From: Bacteroidia bacterium
GTDB taxonomy: Bacteria > Bacteroidota > Bacteroidia > Flavobacteriales > Flavobacteriaceae
Direction of reading: 5' to 3'
Assembly (NCBI GenBank): GCA_030432635.1
Contig: JAUIMB010000013.1
Location: forward strand, 38,818-102,817
Length of the DNA: 64,000 nucleotides
The position numbers were made by a program, and so were the translations under genes. The first letter of the stretch is position 1, and every line of letters starts with the position of its first letter. This document shows, piece by piece, positions 17,200 to 24,845 of this stretch. The notes beneath the pieces are model-generated. The model searched no databases. It had not been told where the DNA came from and saw only the letters and a list, made by a program, of their open reading frames with translations.

Positions 17200-17643
17200 A
17201 TGAATAACATCTGTATTGAACATCGCCAATTAACTGCCGAGGAAGTTGAACAAGTAAACTCGGGATTTGATGCACTTTCATTTGAAGAGGATGTAGAATT
17301 AGAAAGTACAGAACGTATGAGCCTTGCTGCAATGTATGGCAACAGGTTTGTTGGGTGTTCATCAGGTCTGGTTCATAAAAATGGAAAACACTATTCAGGT
17401 TGGTTCCACTTAACGGATCTTTTCATTGAAAAAGAATTTCGCAATCAAGGTTTGGGATCAACCCTTCTGAAAGAACTAGAACAAAAGCTTAGAATGATTG
17501 GAGTTGAAAACATTTGGCTCTGGACATCTGGAGTGCCTACAATTCGATTCTACGAAAGACATGGTTACTCCCAATTTGTCGAAATGGAAAACTGGTATTC
17601 CGATGGCAGCAGTCGTATTGGATTTAGAAAAACCATATCCTAA
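17200..17643 (+). CDS. GNAT family N-acetyltransferase
   Basis: The product is 147 residues. The acetyl-CoA-binding motif A is clear: LTDLFIEKEFRNQGLGSTLL with the R/Q-x-x-G-x-G/A pattern. A C-terminal motif B reads TIRFYERHGYSQF. It transfers an acetyl group from acetyl-CoA to an amine; the acceptor is unknown. It lies between the methyltransferase remnant and the arsenic operon, 142 bp before arsR. No separate evidence ties it to arsenic resistance. Confidence 0.85.
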   Translation: MNNICIEHRQLTAEEVEQVNSGFDALSFEEDVELESTERMSLAAMYGNRFVGCSSGLVHKNGKHYSGWFHLTDLFIEKEFRNQGLGSTLLKELEQKLRMIGVENIWLWTSGVPTIRFYERHGYSQFVEMENWYSDGSSRIGFRKTIS

Positions 17644-17753
17644 ACATAAAGAAATAAATGCCTTGAGCATCACATCTGTATTGAATCTTAACAACTTGAA
17701 AGCTAGTAGTTTTTACAATAACTTAAAGAAAAAGTTTGGATTTTTAACTATTT

Positions 17754-17769
17754 ATCGTAATATTGCAAT
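17754..17769. promoter_or_regulatory. ArsR-type operator candidate before arsR
   Basis: ATCGTAATATTGCAAT is an imperfect palindrome (12 of 16 bases symmetric around AATATT) lying 16 bp before the arsR start. A similar 16-mer, 13 of 16 identical, lies at the matching place before the next gene (18137-18152). Autoregulation by the ArsR protein is inferred. Confidence 0.55.
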
Positions 17770-17785
17770 GAATTAATAAAAACAA

Positions 17786-18118
17786 ATGGGATTAGCCAAA
17801 ACTGAAATATTTACCGACCAACAAAATGAGATTTCTCTTTTCGCCAAGGTATTGGGTCATCCTGCAAGAGTGGCAATTTTGCAACATTTGTTTAAAATGA
17901 ACGCTTGTATTTGTGGTGATTTGGTTAACGAAATAGGATTAGCCCAACCAACAATATCCCAACATTTGAAAGAACTTAAAAACCTTGGTTTGATCAAAGG
18001 CAATGTCGAAGGTACAAGTGTTTGCTATTGCATCCATAAAGACAATTGGACAGCAATGAAATCTGTACTGACGAGGTTTCTTGATCAAGATTTAACCGAA
18101 GATCAGGACTGCTGCTAA
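17786..18118 (+). CDS. arsR: ArsR/SmtB-family metalloregulator
   Basis: The product is 110 residues, the normal size. A winged helix-turn-helix covers about 20-95 (LGHPARVAIL, then VNEIGLAQPTISQHLKELKNLGLIKG). Cys41 and Cys43 in NACICGDL occupy the alpha-3 C-x-C site (ELCVCDL box) that binds arsenite or antimonite in ArsR, releasing DNA. The last two residues are a further Cys109-Cys110 pair. It heads an operon with a DUF6428 gene and an ACR3 arsenite pump, and probably represses them through the box at 17754-17769. Confidence 0.85.
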   Translation: MGLAKTEIFTDQQNEISLFAKVLGHPARVAILQHLFKMNACICGDLVNEIGLAQPTISQHLKELKNLGLIKGNVEGTSVCYCIHKDNWTAMKSVLTRFLDQDLTEDQDCC

Positions 18119-18136
18119 AAAATTTTGAACTCATTA

Positions 18137-18152
18137 ATCGTATAATCGCAAT
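18137..18152. promoter_or_regulatory. Second ArsR-type operator candidate
   Basis: ATCGTATAATCGCAAT shares 13 of 16 bases with the box before arsR and sits 14 bp before the DUF6428 start, in the gap between the two genes. It suggests a second regulated promoter inside the operon. Confidence 0.5.
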
Positions 18153-18166
18153 AAACAAATAAATAA

Positions 18167-18631
18167 ATGAAACTATCTCAAGTAAAATCAGTTTTAAAAG
18201 AGCTCGAAACTTTAACCTTTCAATTGCCTAACGGAAATTTAGTCCCAAAACATTTCCATGTCACAGAGATCGGTAAAATAAGTAAGCACTTTATCGACTG
18301 TGGTGGAACTGTTCGTAATGAAGACGTCATAAGTTTTCAACTATGGAATGCCAATGACTATGACCATAGGTTACATCCTGAAAAATTAATTAAAATCATC
18401 GAACTATCCGAAACGGTTCTAGGCTTGGATGATTTGGATATTGAAGTAGAATATCAAGGTGATAGCATCCAAAAATTTGGGTTGGATTTTAATGGAACCG
18501 CTTTTCTACTCACTACTAAACATACCGATTGCTTGGCGAAGGACAATTGTGGTATTCCGTCAAAGAAACCAAGGGTTAAACTTTCAGAATTACAAGCTGC
18601 CCAATGCTGTCCAGGTAGTGATTGCTGCTAA
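18167..18631 (+). CDS. DUF6428 family protein (arsenic-operon associated)
   Basis: The product is 154 residues. The family is known from its place beside arsR and arsenite pumps in Bacteroidetes; I assign it from overall pattern (KHFHVTEIG, GGTVRNEDVISFQLW, LHPEKLIKII). The C-terminus is cysteine-rich: DNCGIPSKK, then QCCPGSDCC, which could bind arsenite or another thiophilic metal. Function is not established. It lies 48 bp after arsR and has its own ArsR-like box. Confidence 0.7.
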   Translation: MKLSQVKSVLKELETLTFQLPNGNLVPKHFHVTEIGKISKHFIDCGGTVRNEDVISFQLWNANDYDHRLHPEKLIKIIELSETVLGLDDLDIEVEYQGDSIQKFGLDFNGTAFLLTTKHTDCLAKDNCGIPSKKPRVKLSELQAAQCCPGSDCC

Positions 18632-18734
18632 AACCATCACGTAATTAACAATGGGAAATTCTGCATTGAGAACCCATTCGTGTGTAGTTAAAACCTATTG
18701 GCAATTCTATAATCTGTAATCAAGGATTGATAAA

Positions 18735-19790
18735 ATGAAAACATTGAGCTTCCTAGATAAAAACTTAACCTTATGGATCTTTATTGCCATGACTATTGGT
18801 GTTGGTATTGGCTATTTTTTTCCTAGGTTCCCAAGTTATATAAACGCATTTAATAGCGGAACAACAAACATCCCAATTGCCATTGGCTTAATTTTAATGA
18901 TGTATCCTCCTCTGGCCAAGGTCAATTACGCCTTGTTGCCAAAGGTTTTTAAAAACACTAAAATCCTGTCTATTTCGCTCGTACTCAATTGGATCATCGG
19001 ACCCGTTTTAATGTTCCTTTTGGCAATTATATTCTTACATGATTATCCTGAATATATGATCGGACTCATTTTAATTGGTTTAGCACGCTGTATTGCCATG
19101 GTTTTGGTTTGGAATGATCTTGCTGAAGGAAGCAGTGAATATGGAGCTGGTTTGGTCGCCTTGAACAGTATTTTTCAAGTCTTTGCCTATAGTTTTTATG
19201 CCTGGATTTTTATAACGGTACTTCCACCCTATTTTGGTTTTGAAAGTGCGATTGTTGATATTTCTATTGCAACAATTGCTGAGAGTGTAGCGATATATCT
19301 AGGTATTCCGTTTTTAATGGGAATTTTAAGTCGATGGATATTGGTCAATTTAAAGGGTGAAGATTGGTACACAAAAAAGTTTATTCCGACCATTTCACCG
19401 ATGACCTTAATAGCCCTTTTATTCACTATCGTTGTCATGTTTTCCCTAAAAGGTGAATTAATTGTGGGCATACCATTGGATGTGCTAATCATTGCGATAC
19501 CATTGCTCATTTACTTTAGCTTTATGTTTATCATTGGGTTTTTCTTTACCAAGGCAATGGGTGTCGAATATGACAAGACAGCTTCGGTCGCATTTACTGC
19601 TGCAGGAAACAATTTTGAACTAGCAATCGCAGTCGCCATAGCGGTTTTCGGACTTAATTCCGGACAAGCATTTACAGGAGTTGTTGGTCCTTTGGTAGAA
19701 GTTCCTGCGTTGATTTTACTGGTTAGAGTTTCCTTTTGGTTGCGGAAAAAGTACTACGGACAAACAAAACCCAATAATCTCAATGATTGA
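18735..19790 (+). CDS. arsB: ACR3-family arsenite efflux transporter
   Basis: The product is 351 residues with about ten membrane segments (for example [19 protein letters not shown], then [18 protein letters not shown]). The family signature [16 protein letters not shown] carries Cys119, the conserved thiol needed for As(III) transport, and a later [17 protein letters not shown] matches the second conserved region. It exports arsenite from the cytoplasm using the proton gradient. It is the third gene of the ars operon, 103 bp after the DUF6428 gene. The arsenate reductase that usually accompanies it is not present. Confidence 0.9.
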   Translation: MKTLSFLDKNLTLWIFIAMTIGVGIGYFFPRFPSYINAFNSGTTNIPIAIGLILMMYPPLAKVNYALLPKVFKNTKILSISLVLNWIIGPVLMFLLAIIFLHDYPEYMIGLILIGLARCIAMVLVWNDLAEGSSEYGAGLVALNSIFQVFAYSFYAWIFITVLPPYFGFESAIVDISIATIAESVAIYLGIPFLMGILSRWILVNLKGEDWYTKKFIPTISPMTLIALLFTIVVMFSLKGELIVGIPLDVLIIAIPLLIYFSFMFIIGFFFTKAMGVEYDKTASVAFTAAGNNFELAIAVAIAVFGLNSGQAFTGVVGPLVEVPALILLVRVSFWLRKKYYGQTKPNNLND

Positions 19791-20072
19791 AAACACAAGA
19801 CTAAACCATTTCATTTGTGTCTTCCTTTTAAATTGATAACAACACAACTAGGGAAACATTTACACAAGCTATCGTTTAAGTCAACAAAGCATTGATTTTC
19901 AAAATATTTAACTATCTTATACAAGTAATACGTCCGTTTTAAACTTTCATCCTTTAACTTATGGAAGGATTCCGATGTATGTAAAAGGTTTTGATTGCCT
20001 CCCAATGTATCCATATTAACCTATAGATAGTGAATGCTGCTATGAAGAATAATAATTAATCAACCTTCAAAC

Positions 20073-20498
20073 ATGGACTTAAACAAATACATTTCAGATA
20101 GACTAGACCCACAAATCGATTGGTACGACAAAAAATCTATACGGTACAAAAACTATTTTTTTACTGGAAATATCTTGATTATTATAATTTCTGCACTAAT
20201 TCCATTTCTAACATCGTTTGATTTTGACGGAAATAAGCACTTAGTTGGATTTATGGGAGTGCTCATTACCATTTTTTCTGGCGCACTAAGTATATTTGGT
20301 TTTTATGAGAAGTGGCTACTATATCGAAGCACTTCGGAAAAACTAAAATCTGAAAAACATATTTTAGATCTCATTTCAGAGAAACTCAGCGACGACGAAA
20401 AGGTTGAATATGTCAAAAAGTTAGAACAAATCATCATAACAGAGAATAAAAACTGGCTGGAAGACAATAAAAATAAAACCAATACTACTGTAACATGA
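20073..20498 (+). CDS. DUF4231 / SLATT-like two-helix membrane protein
   Basis: The product is 141 residues. A charged N-terminus with WYDKKS precedes two transmembrane segments (about 30-50, ILIIIISALIPFL; about 55-75, LVGFMGVLITIFSGALSIFGF), then YEKWLLYRSTSEKLKSEKHIL and a charged helical tail. This is the layout of DUF4231, placed in the SLATT superfamily of two-TM proteins that act as pore-forming effectors in some conflict systems. Here no nucleotide cyclase, SLOG protein or other partner is adjacent, so a house-keeping role is equally likely. It ends 12 bp before a serine hydrolase gene. Confidence 0.75.
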   Translation: MDLNKYISDRLDPQIDWYDKKSIRYKNYFFTGNILIIIISALIPFLTSFDFDGNKHLVGFMGVLITIFSGALSIFGFYEKWLLYRSTSEKLKSEKHILDLISEKLSDDEKVEYVKKLEQIIITENKNWLEDNKNKTNTTVT

Positions 20499-20510
20499 TA
20501 AAATAATACC

Positions 20511-21569
20511 ATGCGTTTCTACATCTTTATTTCATTATTATGTGCAAGCTTTGTTTCATATTGTCAAAGGCCTCCTATTAAGCACTTACCTTCCATGAGT
20601 TTGGAAGAAGCGCGTTTCAATAGGGATTCCATCAATGCGTTAGACGATTTCATCTCAAATTACCCACAAAATGACTTTAGAGGCATGGTCGTGATAAAAG
20701 ACCATAAAATTGTCATCGAATACTTCTATAATAGTACAGAACGAGCCGACATTAACGATATACGATCTGCAGGCAAAAGTTTCACAGCCTTGCTTCTAGG
20801 AATCGCTATTGATGATGGATTGGTTGAAAACTTAGAACAGGATGTATATTCTTTTTTTCCGAAAGAAAAATATCCAACCATTCATGAGGATTACAAAAAA
20901 GTAAAACTCAAGCATTTACTTGATATGGCATCTGGATTGAATGCTGATTCTGATGATTGGAAAACACCAGGAAACGCAGGTCAATGGATGGGTAAAGATG
21001 AATGGGTTCACTATTTACTTAGCATACCCTTGGTGGAACAACCTGGAAAAACTTGGGTCTATGCCGATATTAATGCTGCATTAATTGGAGCGATCATTGA
21101 AGAAACCTCTGGCATGAGTTTAAATGCCTATGCTAAAAAAAAGGTGTTCGATCATTTAGGCATCCATAAGTACTATTGGCACACCAATTTGGCTGATCAA
21201 ACTGTTGCAGCAGGAACATTATATCTATCAACCCTCGATTTTGCGAAATTGGGTGTTTTAGTTGCAAACAACGGGAAATGGGCAAACCAACAAATAATTC
21301 CAGAAACCTATATACAAACCGTAATCAAATCAAAAAAGTTTAATATCTATAATGATTGGTTCTACGGAATGCTATGGTACAAAACCCAAGGTGTAATCGA
21401 TGGCAAGCCTGTAGATTATCTTTGGGCATCTGGCAATGGTGGAAATCACCTCGTTGTTGTTCCTGATGAAAAATTGGTCATTGCCTTAACTTCTACCGCT
21501 TATGGGTACAGATATGGACATGTAAGATCTAGAGCCATCCTAAAAAAACTCTTTAATGCCATTGAATAA
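20511..21569 (+). CDS. Exported serine hydrolase, class C beta-lactamase fold
   Basis: The product is 352 residues with an N-terminal signal sequence (about 1-18). Ser86-Ala-Gly-Lys89 in RSAGKSFTALLL is the S-x-x-K nucleophile motif. The second motif region reads WVYADINAALIGAIIEE, so the usual Y-x-N is Y-A-D here, and the third motif region reads ASGNGGNHLVVVPDE. These replacements occur in esterase-like branches. A periplasmic esterase or amidase is likely, without a predictable substrate. It starts 12 bp after the DUF4231 gene and is probably co-transcribed with it. Confidence 0.8.
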   Translation: MRFYIFISLLCASFVSYCQRPPIKHLPSMSLEEARFNRDSINALDDFISNYPQNDFRGMVVIKDHKIVIEYFYNSTERADINDIRSAGKSFTALLLGIAIDDGLVENLEQDVYSFFPKEKYPTIHEDYKKVKLKHLLDMASGLNADSDDWKTPGNAGQWMGKDEWVHYLLSIPLVEQPGKTWVYADINAALIGAIIEETSGMSLNAYAKKKVFDHLGIHKYYWHTNLADQTVAAGTLYLSTLDFAKLGVLVANNGKWANQQIIPETYIQTVIKSKKFNIYNDWFYGMLWYKTQGVIDGKPVDYLWASGNGGNHLVVVPDEKLVIALTSTAYGYRYGHVRSRAILKKLFNAIE

Positions 21570-21651
21570 TATGACTCTCAAAGCACTACAGCTATTTTAA
21601 AACTACAAGTTGATAAAACGATTGAAGAATCATTTTCAATAGTCAAATATC

Positions 21652-21671
21652 CCTACAAATACGTATCTTTA
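21652..21671 (+). promoter_or_regulatory. Repeated promoter-like element, copy 3
   Basis: CCTACAAAT, ACG, TATCTTTA, with the same 12-bp offset between the two parts as in copies 1 and 2. It lies 93 bp before the first DUF3124 lipoprotein gene. Confidence 0.5.
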
Positions 21672-21764
21672 ACTTATGGAATGGATCGACTTACTATGGC
21701 TTAGTTTCAGAAGTTAAAATCCCAAAAACCATTGAAAAACAACACATTATCTTATGCTTAACAT

Positions 21765-22274
21765 ATGAAATACTGTATTGCATTTTTATTCATCGGCATC
21801 ATTTTAGTATCATGTCAGGAAACTACTGAAGTTAGTTCTATAAATCCCATGAATTGGGAACATCGAATTGTAGTTCAAAAGCCTTCAGACACGCTCGTAT
21901 CTGGGTCAACCTATTTATCGGTTTACTCCCAAATTTATAGTGAGACTGAAAAAAGAATACACGATCTAACAGCGACCGTCAGCATAAGAAACACTAGTCG
22001 ATCTGATACCATTTATATCGAAAAGGCTGAGTATTTCAATACCAAGGGTCATTTCATTCGAAATTACTTCAAGAATACCATTTACATAGCGCCAATGGAA
22101 ACCGTTGAAATCGTAATTGATCAACGTGACGATAAAGGTGGAACAGGCTCTAATTTTGTTTTTGATTGGAATATTAAGCCCAATACCAACGAGCCTTATT
22201 TTGAAAGTGTAATGATCTCTACTTACGGTCAACAAGGCCTGTCATTTACGTCTCAAGGCAAGCGCATCAAATGA
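21765..22274 (+). CDS. DUF3124 lipoprotein, first of a tandem pair
   Basis: The product is 169 residues. A signal peptide ends at LVSC (lipobox). The mature domain has SGSTYLSVYSQIY, SIRNTSRSDTIYI, IAPMETVEIVI and GGTGSNFVFDW, the conserved strands of DUF3124, a beta-sandwich of unknown function. The next gene encodes a close paralogue. The gene lies downstream of copy 3 of the repeated promoter-like element. A structural or binding role in the periplasm or at the surface is inferred from the lipid anchor only. Confidence 0.8.
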   Translation: MKYCIAFLFIGIILVSCQETTEVSSINPMNWEHRIVVQKPSDTLVSGSTYLSVYSQIYSETEKRIHDLTATVSIRNTSRSDTIYIEKAEYFNTKGHFIRNYFKNTIYIAPMETVEIVIDQRDDKGGTGSNFVFDWNIKPNTNEPYFESVMISTYGQQGLSFTSQGKRIK

Positions 22275-22386
22275 CAAATAAAATGCTCTGAACAAGCGAT
22301 TATGACTTTAATTACTCAAGATTAGTTCGTGAACTTTTACTAACTTAGAGGCTCACCAATGCCATACATCAAATAATTATAGTGAC

Positions 22387-22896
22387 ATGAAATTAAAGTA
22401 TATAAGCCTTATCGTAGCCTTTCTAAGTTTTAGTTGTGTTGAAGAAAAGGAATCGAGTTCAATCAATCCTGAAAATTGGTCAAAACGAACCATTGATATT
22501 AGTTCGAAGAAAGCTCTGGAATACGGAAAGTCTTATTTGTCAATTTATTCTCAAATATATAGTATCACCGAACACAGAAAACACAATTTGACGTCGATGG
22601 TGAGTATGAGAAATACTAGTGAAACTGATACCATCTACCTCTTGAGAGCCGAATATTATGATACACATGGTACTTCTGTTAGAAAATATTTTAACTCACC
22701 TATCTACCTGTTACCCATGGAGACCACTGAAATTGTAATTGATGAAATAGATGTATCTGGAGGAACAGGATCTAATTTTATTATTGAATGGAAGATCCCT
22801 AAAGATTGTCCGGAACCAATATTTGAAGGTATTATGACGTCTACTATGGGAAAACAAGGGCTTTCCTTTACAACAGTATCTAAACGCATTGAGTAA
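22387..22896 (+). CDS. DUF3124 lipoprotein, second of a tandem pair
   Basis: The product is 169 residues, the same length as its upstream neighbour, and it aligns with it from end to end with few or no gaps (SSINP.NW, YLS.YSQIYS.TE, RNTS..DTIY, PMET.EIVID, GGTGSNF, QGLSFT...KRI). The lipobox is SFSC. The pair arose by tandem duplication; DNA identity has faded, so the event is not recent. Function is unknown. It is followed after 17 bp by the convergent LytTR regulator gene. Confidence 0.8.
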   Translation: MKLKYISLIVAFLSFSCVEEKESSSINPENWSKRTIDISSKKALEYGKSYLSIYSQIYSITEHRKHNLTSMVSMRNTSETDTIYLLRAEYYDTHGTSVRKYFNSPIYLLPMETTEIVIDEIDVSGGTGSNFIIEWKIPKDCPEPIFEGIMTSTMGKQGLSFTTVSKRIE

Positions 22897-22913
22897 ATCG
22901 AAACGTTATTTGA

Positions 22914-23618
22914 TTACAAGTTCAAGTACTGCTTTGAGAATTCATTTTTATAGACTCTGCCAATAGGTAATACGGCTTTGTTCTTTAAAACTATTTTATT
23001 TCCCGAAACCTTCTCGATCTTGTCTGTATTGATGATGTAGGATTTATGGATACGAGCAAACTTGTGGACTGCAAGCATATCTTCCCAATACTTTAAGGAC
23101 TCTGATGACAGTAGCTTCTTGTCTTCCAAATGGATTTCGGAATAATCAGAATCTGAAGTTATATAAAAAATAGTATCCGTTACAACACGATAATGATCAA
23201 AACCATCTTTAATGTAAATCTCTTTGGGCTTTTCAGGATTGTTGTCTTGCATAGCACTATTCGAATCACGTTTTGTGTTCCCAACTTTTGAAATCGCTTT
23301 TATAAAGCGTTGAAATGAAAACGGCTTTAACAAATAATCCACAACATTGAATTCATAACTCTGCAAGGCATAGTCCTGAAATGCTGTAGTAATAATCACT
23401 TCTGGCGGATTTGTCAATGATTCCAAGAGATCCATTCCTGACATTTTCGGAAGATGGATGTCCAAAAACATCAAATCGACATCCAACGTCTTTAATGCTT
23501 GCAGTGCTTCAATGGCATTCGAATACACACCAACCAAAGTCATCGACCCTGTGTCTTCTATGTACTTTTTTAAGATACGTTGGGCAGGCAATTGATCTTC
23601 AATGATGATACAGTTCAT
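22914..23618 (-). CDS. LytTR-family response regulator
   Basis: The product is 234 residues. The receiver domain (1-120) has the acidic pair IIIEDQ, phospho-acceptor Asp53 in MFLDIHLPKMSG, and the switch lysine in YLLKPF. The C-terminal LytTR DNA-binding domain (about 140-234) has FARIHKSYIIN and a final LPIGRVYK, both typical. It overlaps the upstream kinase gene by one base (TAATG), so the two are translationally coupled. Its target is unknown; the divergent TonB-dependent receptor gene is a candidate. Confidence 0.9.
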   Translation of the reverse strand: MNCIIIEDQLPAQRILKKYIEDTGSMTLVGVYSNAIEALQALKTLDVDLMFLDIHLPKMSGMDLLESLTNPPEVIITTAFQDYALQSYEFNVVDYLLKPFSFQRFIKAISKVGNTKRDSNSAMQDNNPEKPKEIYIKDGFDHYRVVTDTIFYITSDSDYSEIHLEDKKLLSSESLKYWEDMLAVHKFARIHKSYIINTDKIEKVSGNKIVLKNKAVLPIGRVYKNEFSKQYLNL

Positions 23619-24646
23619 TACAATTGGGTTTTACTTAAGTCTAAGGTTAACGCGACGTTGTATGTCTGACCGTTGTCTTTAATTTCAAGATTATGGGCAT
23701 TTGCATAAATAAGTTCTAAACGCTTCTTGACATTTTTTAAACCAATACCCTTGTCCAAATGCTCAGTATTGGTCTGTTCTTGATAGGTATTATTACAATT
23801 AAAGTACAACATACCATTCGAATTGATTTGGGCTTTTACTTCAATTAGGATTTCTCCTGTTTGGCTAGAAGCACTGTGTTTAAAAGCATTTTCAACAAAA
23901 ACAGTCAACAGCAAAGGCGCAATACGTAAACTGTTGGGTATTTTATCTATATCTAAGTTGACATGGCCACGACCTTCAATCTGTAGTTTACTCAAATTGA
24001 TATAATTGACAAGGTGTTCAATATCTTTATGCAAAGGCACAAATTGAGATTTGCACTCATATAACATATATCGCAATACAGCTGAAAGCTCTAAAATCAA
24101 TTCAGGCGTTTTTGGCGACTGCTCAACCGCATAAGCATACAGGTTGTTTAAATTATTGAATAGAAAATGCGGATTGATTTGCGATTTCAGGAACTGTAAT
24201 TCACTTTCCTTCACCAAACTTCTGAGTTCCAATAGTTCACTTTGTGTCTTAATGGCATCCCAAGCAAATTTAAACCCAACCAAAATTGTAAGTGTAGGCA
24301 TTGTACTCAACAGGTTGTAAAACACACCCATAAATCCTCTACCACGTGTGTCTGGATAAAAAATTTGCTCTAAAACAGCTTCTTCAACAAAAATAACAAT
24401 GGCTACGATCAATACTGTAAACAGTGTAAATTTCCAATAGCTGTTCTTGTAGAGAAATTTTGGCAAGAACCAATAGTTAATGAGTAGTCCTGCAATAGCA
24501 TAGTTAAGGTAAAAGAAGACTTGATGTGGCTCAATACCAGGAATTCTTCTATCAAATGCAAAAAACACAAACACAACCACATTAAGTATGAGTTGAAAAA
24601 CTATTTCCTTAACACTAAGATTGAAAACGGCCGATTTTGGTCTCAT
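23618..24646 (-). CDS. LytS-type sensor histidine kinase
   Basis: The product is 342 residues from the ATG at 24646; a TTG at 24679 would add 11 residues. About four membrane segments (residues 15-140) lead into a short coiled coil and the His_kinase box LKSQINPHFLFNNLNNLYAYA, with the phospho-acceptor His of INPHF. The C-terminal ATPase part has VENAFKHS and GIGLKNVKKRLELIY. It phosphorylates the LytTR regulator encoded immediately downstream. With no large periplasmic domain, the sensed signal is probably in or near the membrane. Confidence 0.88.
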   Translation of the reverse strand: MRPKSAVFNLSVKEIVFQLILNVVVFVFFAFDRRIPGIEPHQVFFYLNYAIAGLLINYWFLPKFLYKNSYWKFTLFTVLIVAIVIFVEEAVLEQIFYPDTRGRGFMGVFYNLLSTMPTLTILVGFKFAWDAIKTQSELLELRSLVKESELQFLKSQINPHFLFNNLNNLYAYAVEQSPKTPELILELSAVLRYMLYECKSQFVPLHKDIEHLVNYINLSKLQIEGRGHVNLDIDKIPNSLRIAPLLLTVFVENAFKHSASSQTGEILIEVKAQINSNGMLYFNCNNTYQEQTNTEHLDKGIGLKNVKKRLELIYANAHNLEIKDNGQTYNVALTLDLSKTQL

Positions 24647-24845
24647 TCTATAAAAATAGCCAATCACAATTGAAATCAAATACTAAATCCTTAATCGCAC
24701 GAATAAATGCAACAAACGACATTTATGCAAAGCCAAACTACCAAATGTCGCTTAGAGTAAAACTATGGTCGTTTACAGAATTAAATTTCAAAGACCATAT
24801 GTTCTCCTTTAATTTGTGTTACTCTAACGATAAATGAATTTCAAT

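Noticed and set aside
17498..17776. 92-codon frame overlapping the GNAT gene in another frame
   Set aside because: The GNAT frame carries the acetyl-CoA motif throughout; the overlapping frame has no recognisable pattern.
20073..20498. DUF4231 gene as part of a CBASS-type defence operon
   Set aside because: No cyclic-nucleotide synthase or sensor gene is adjacent.
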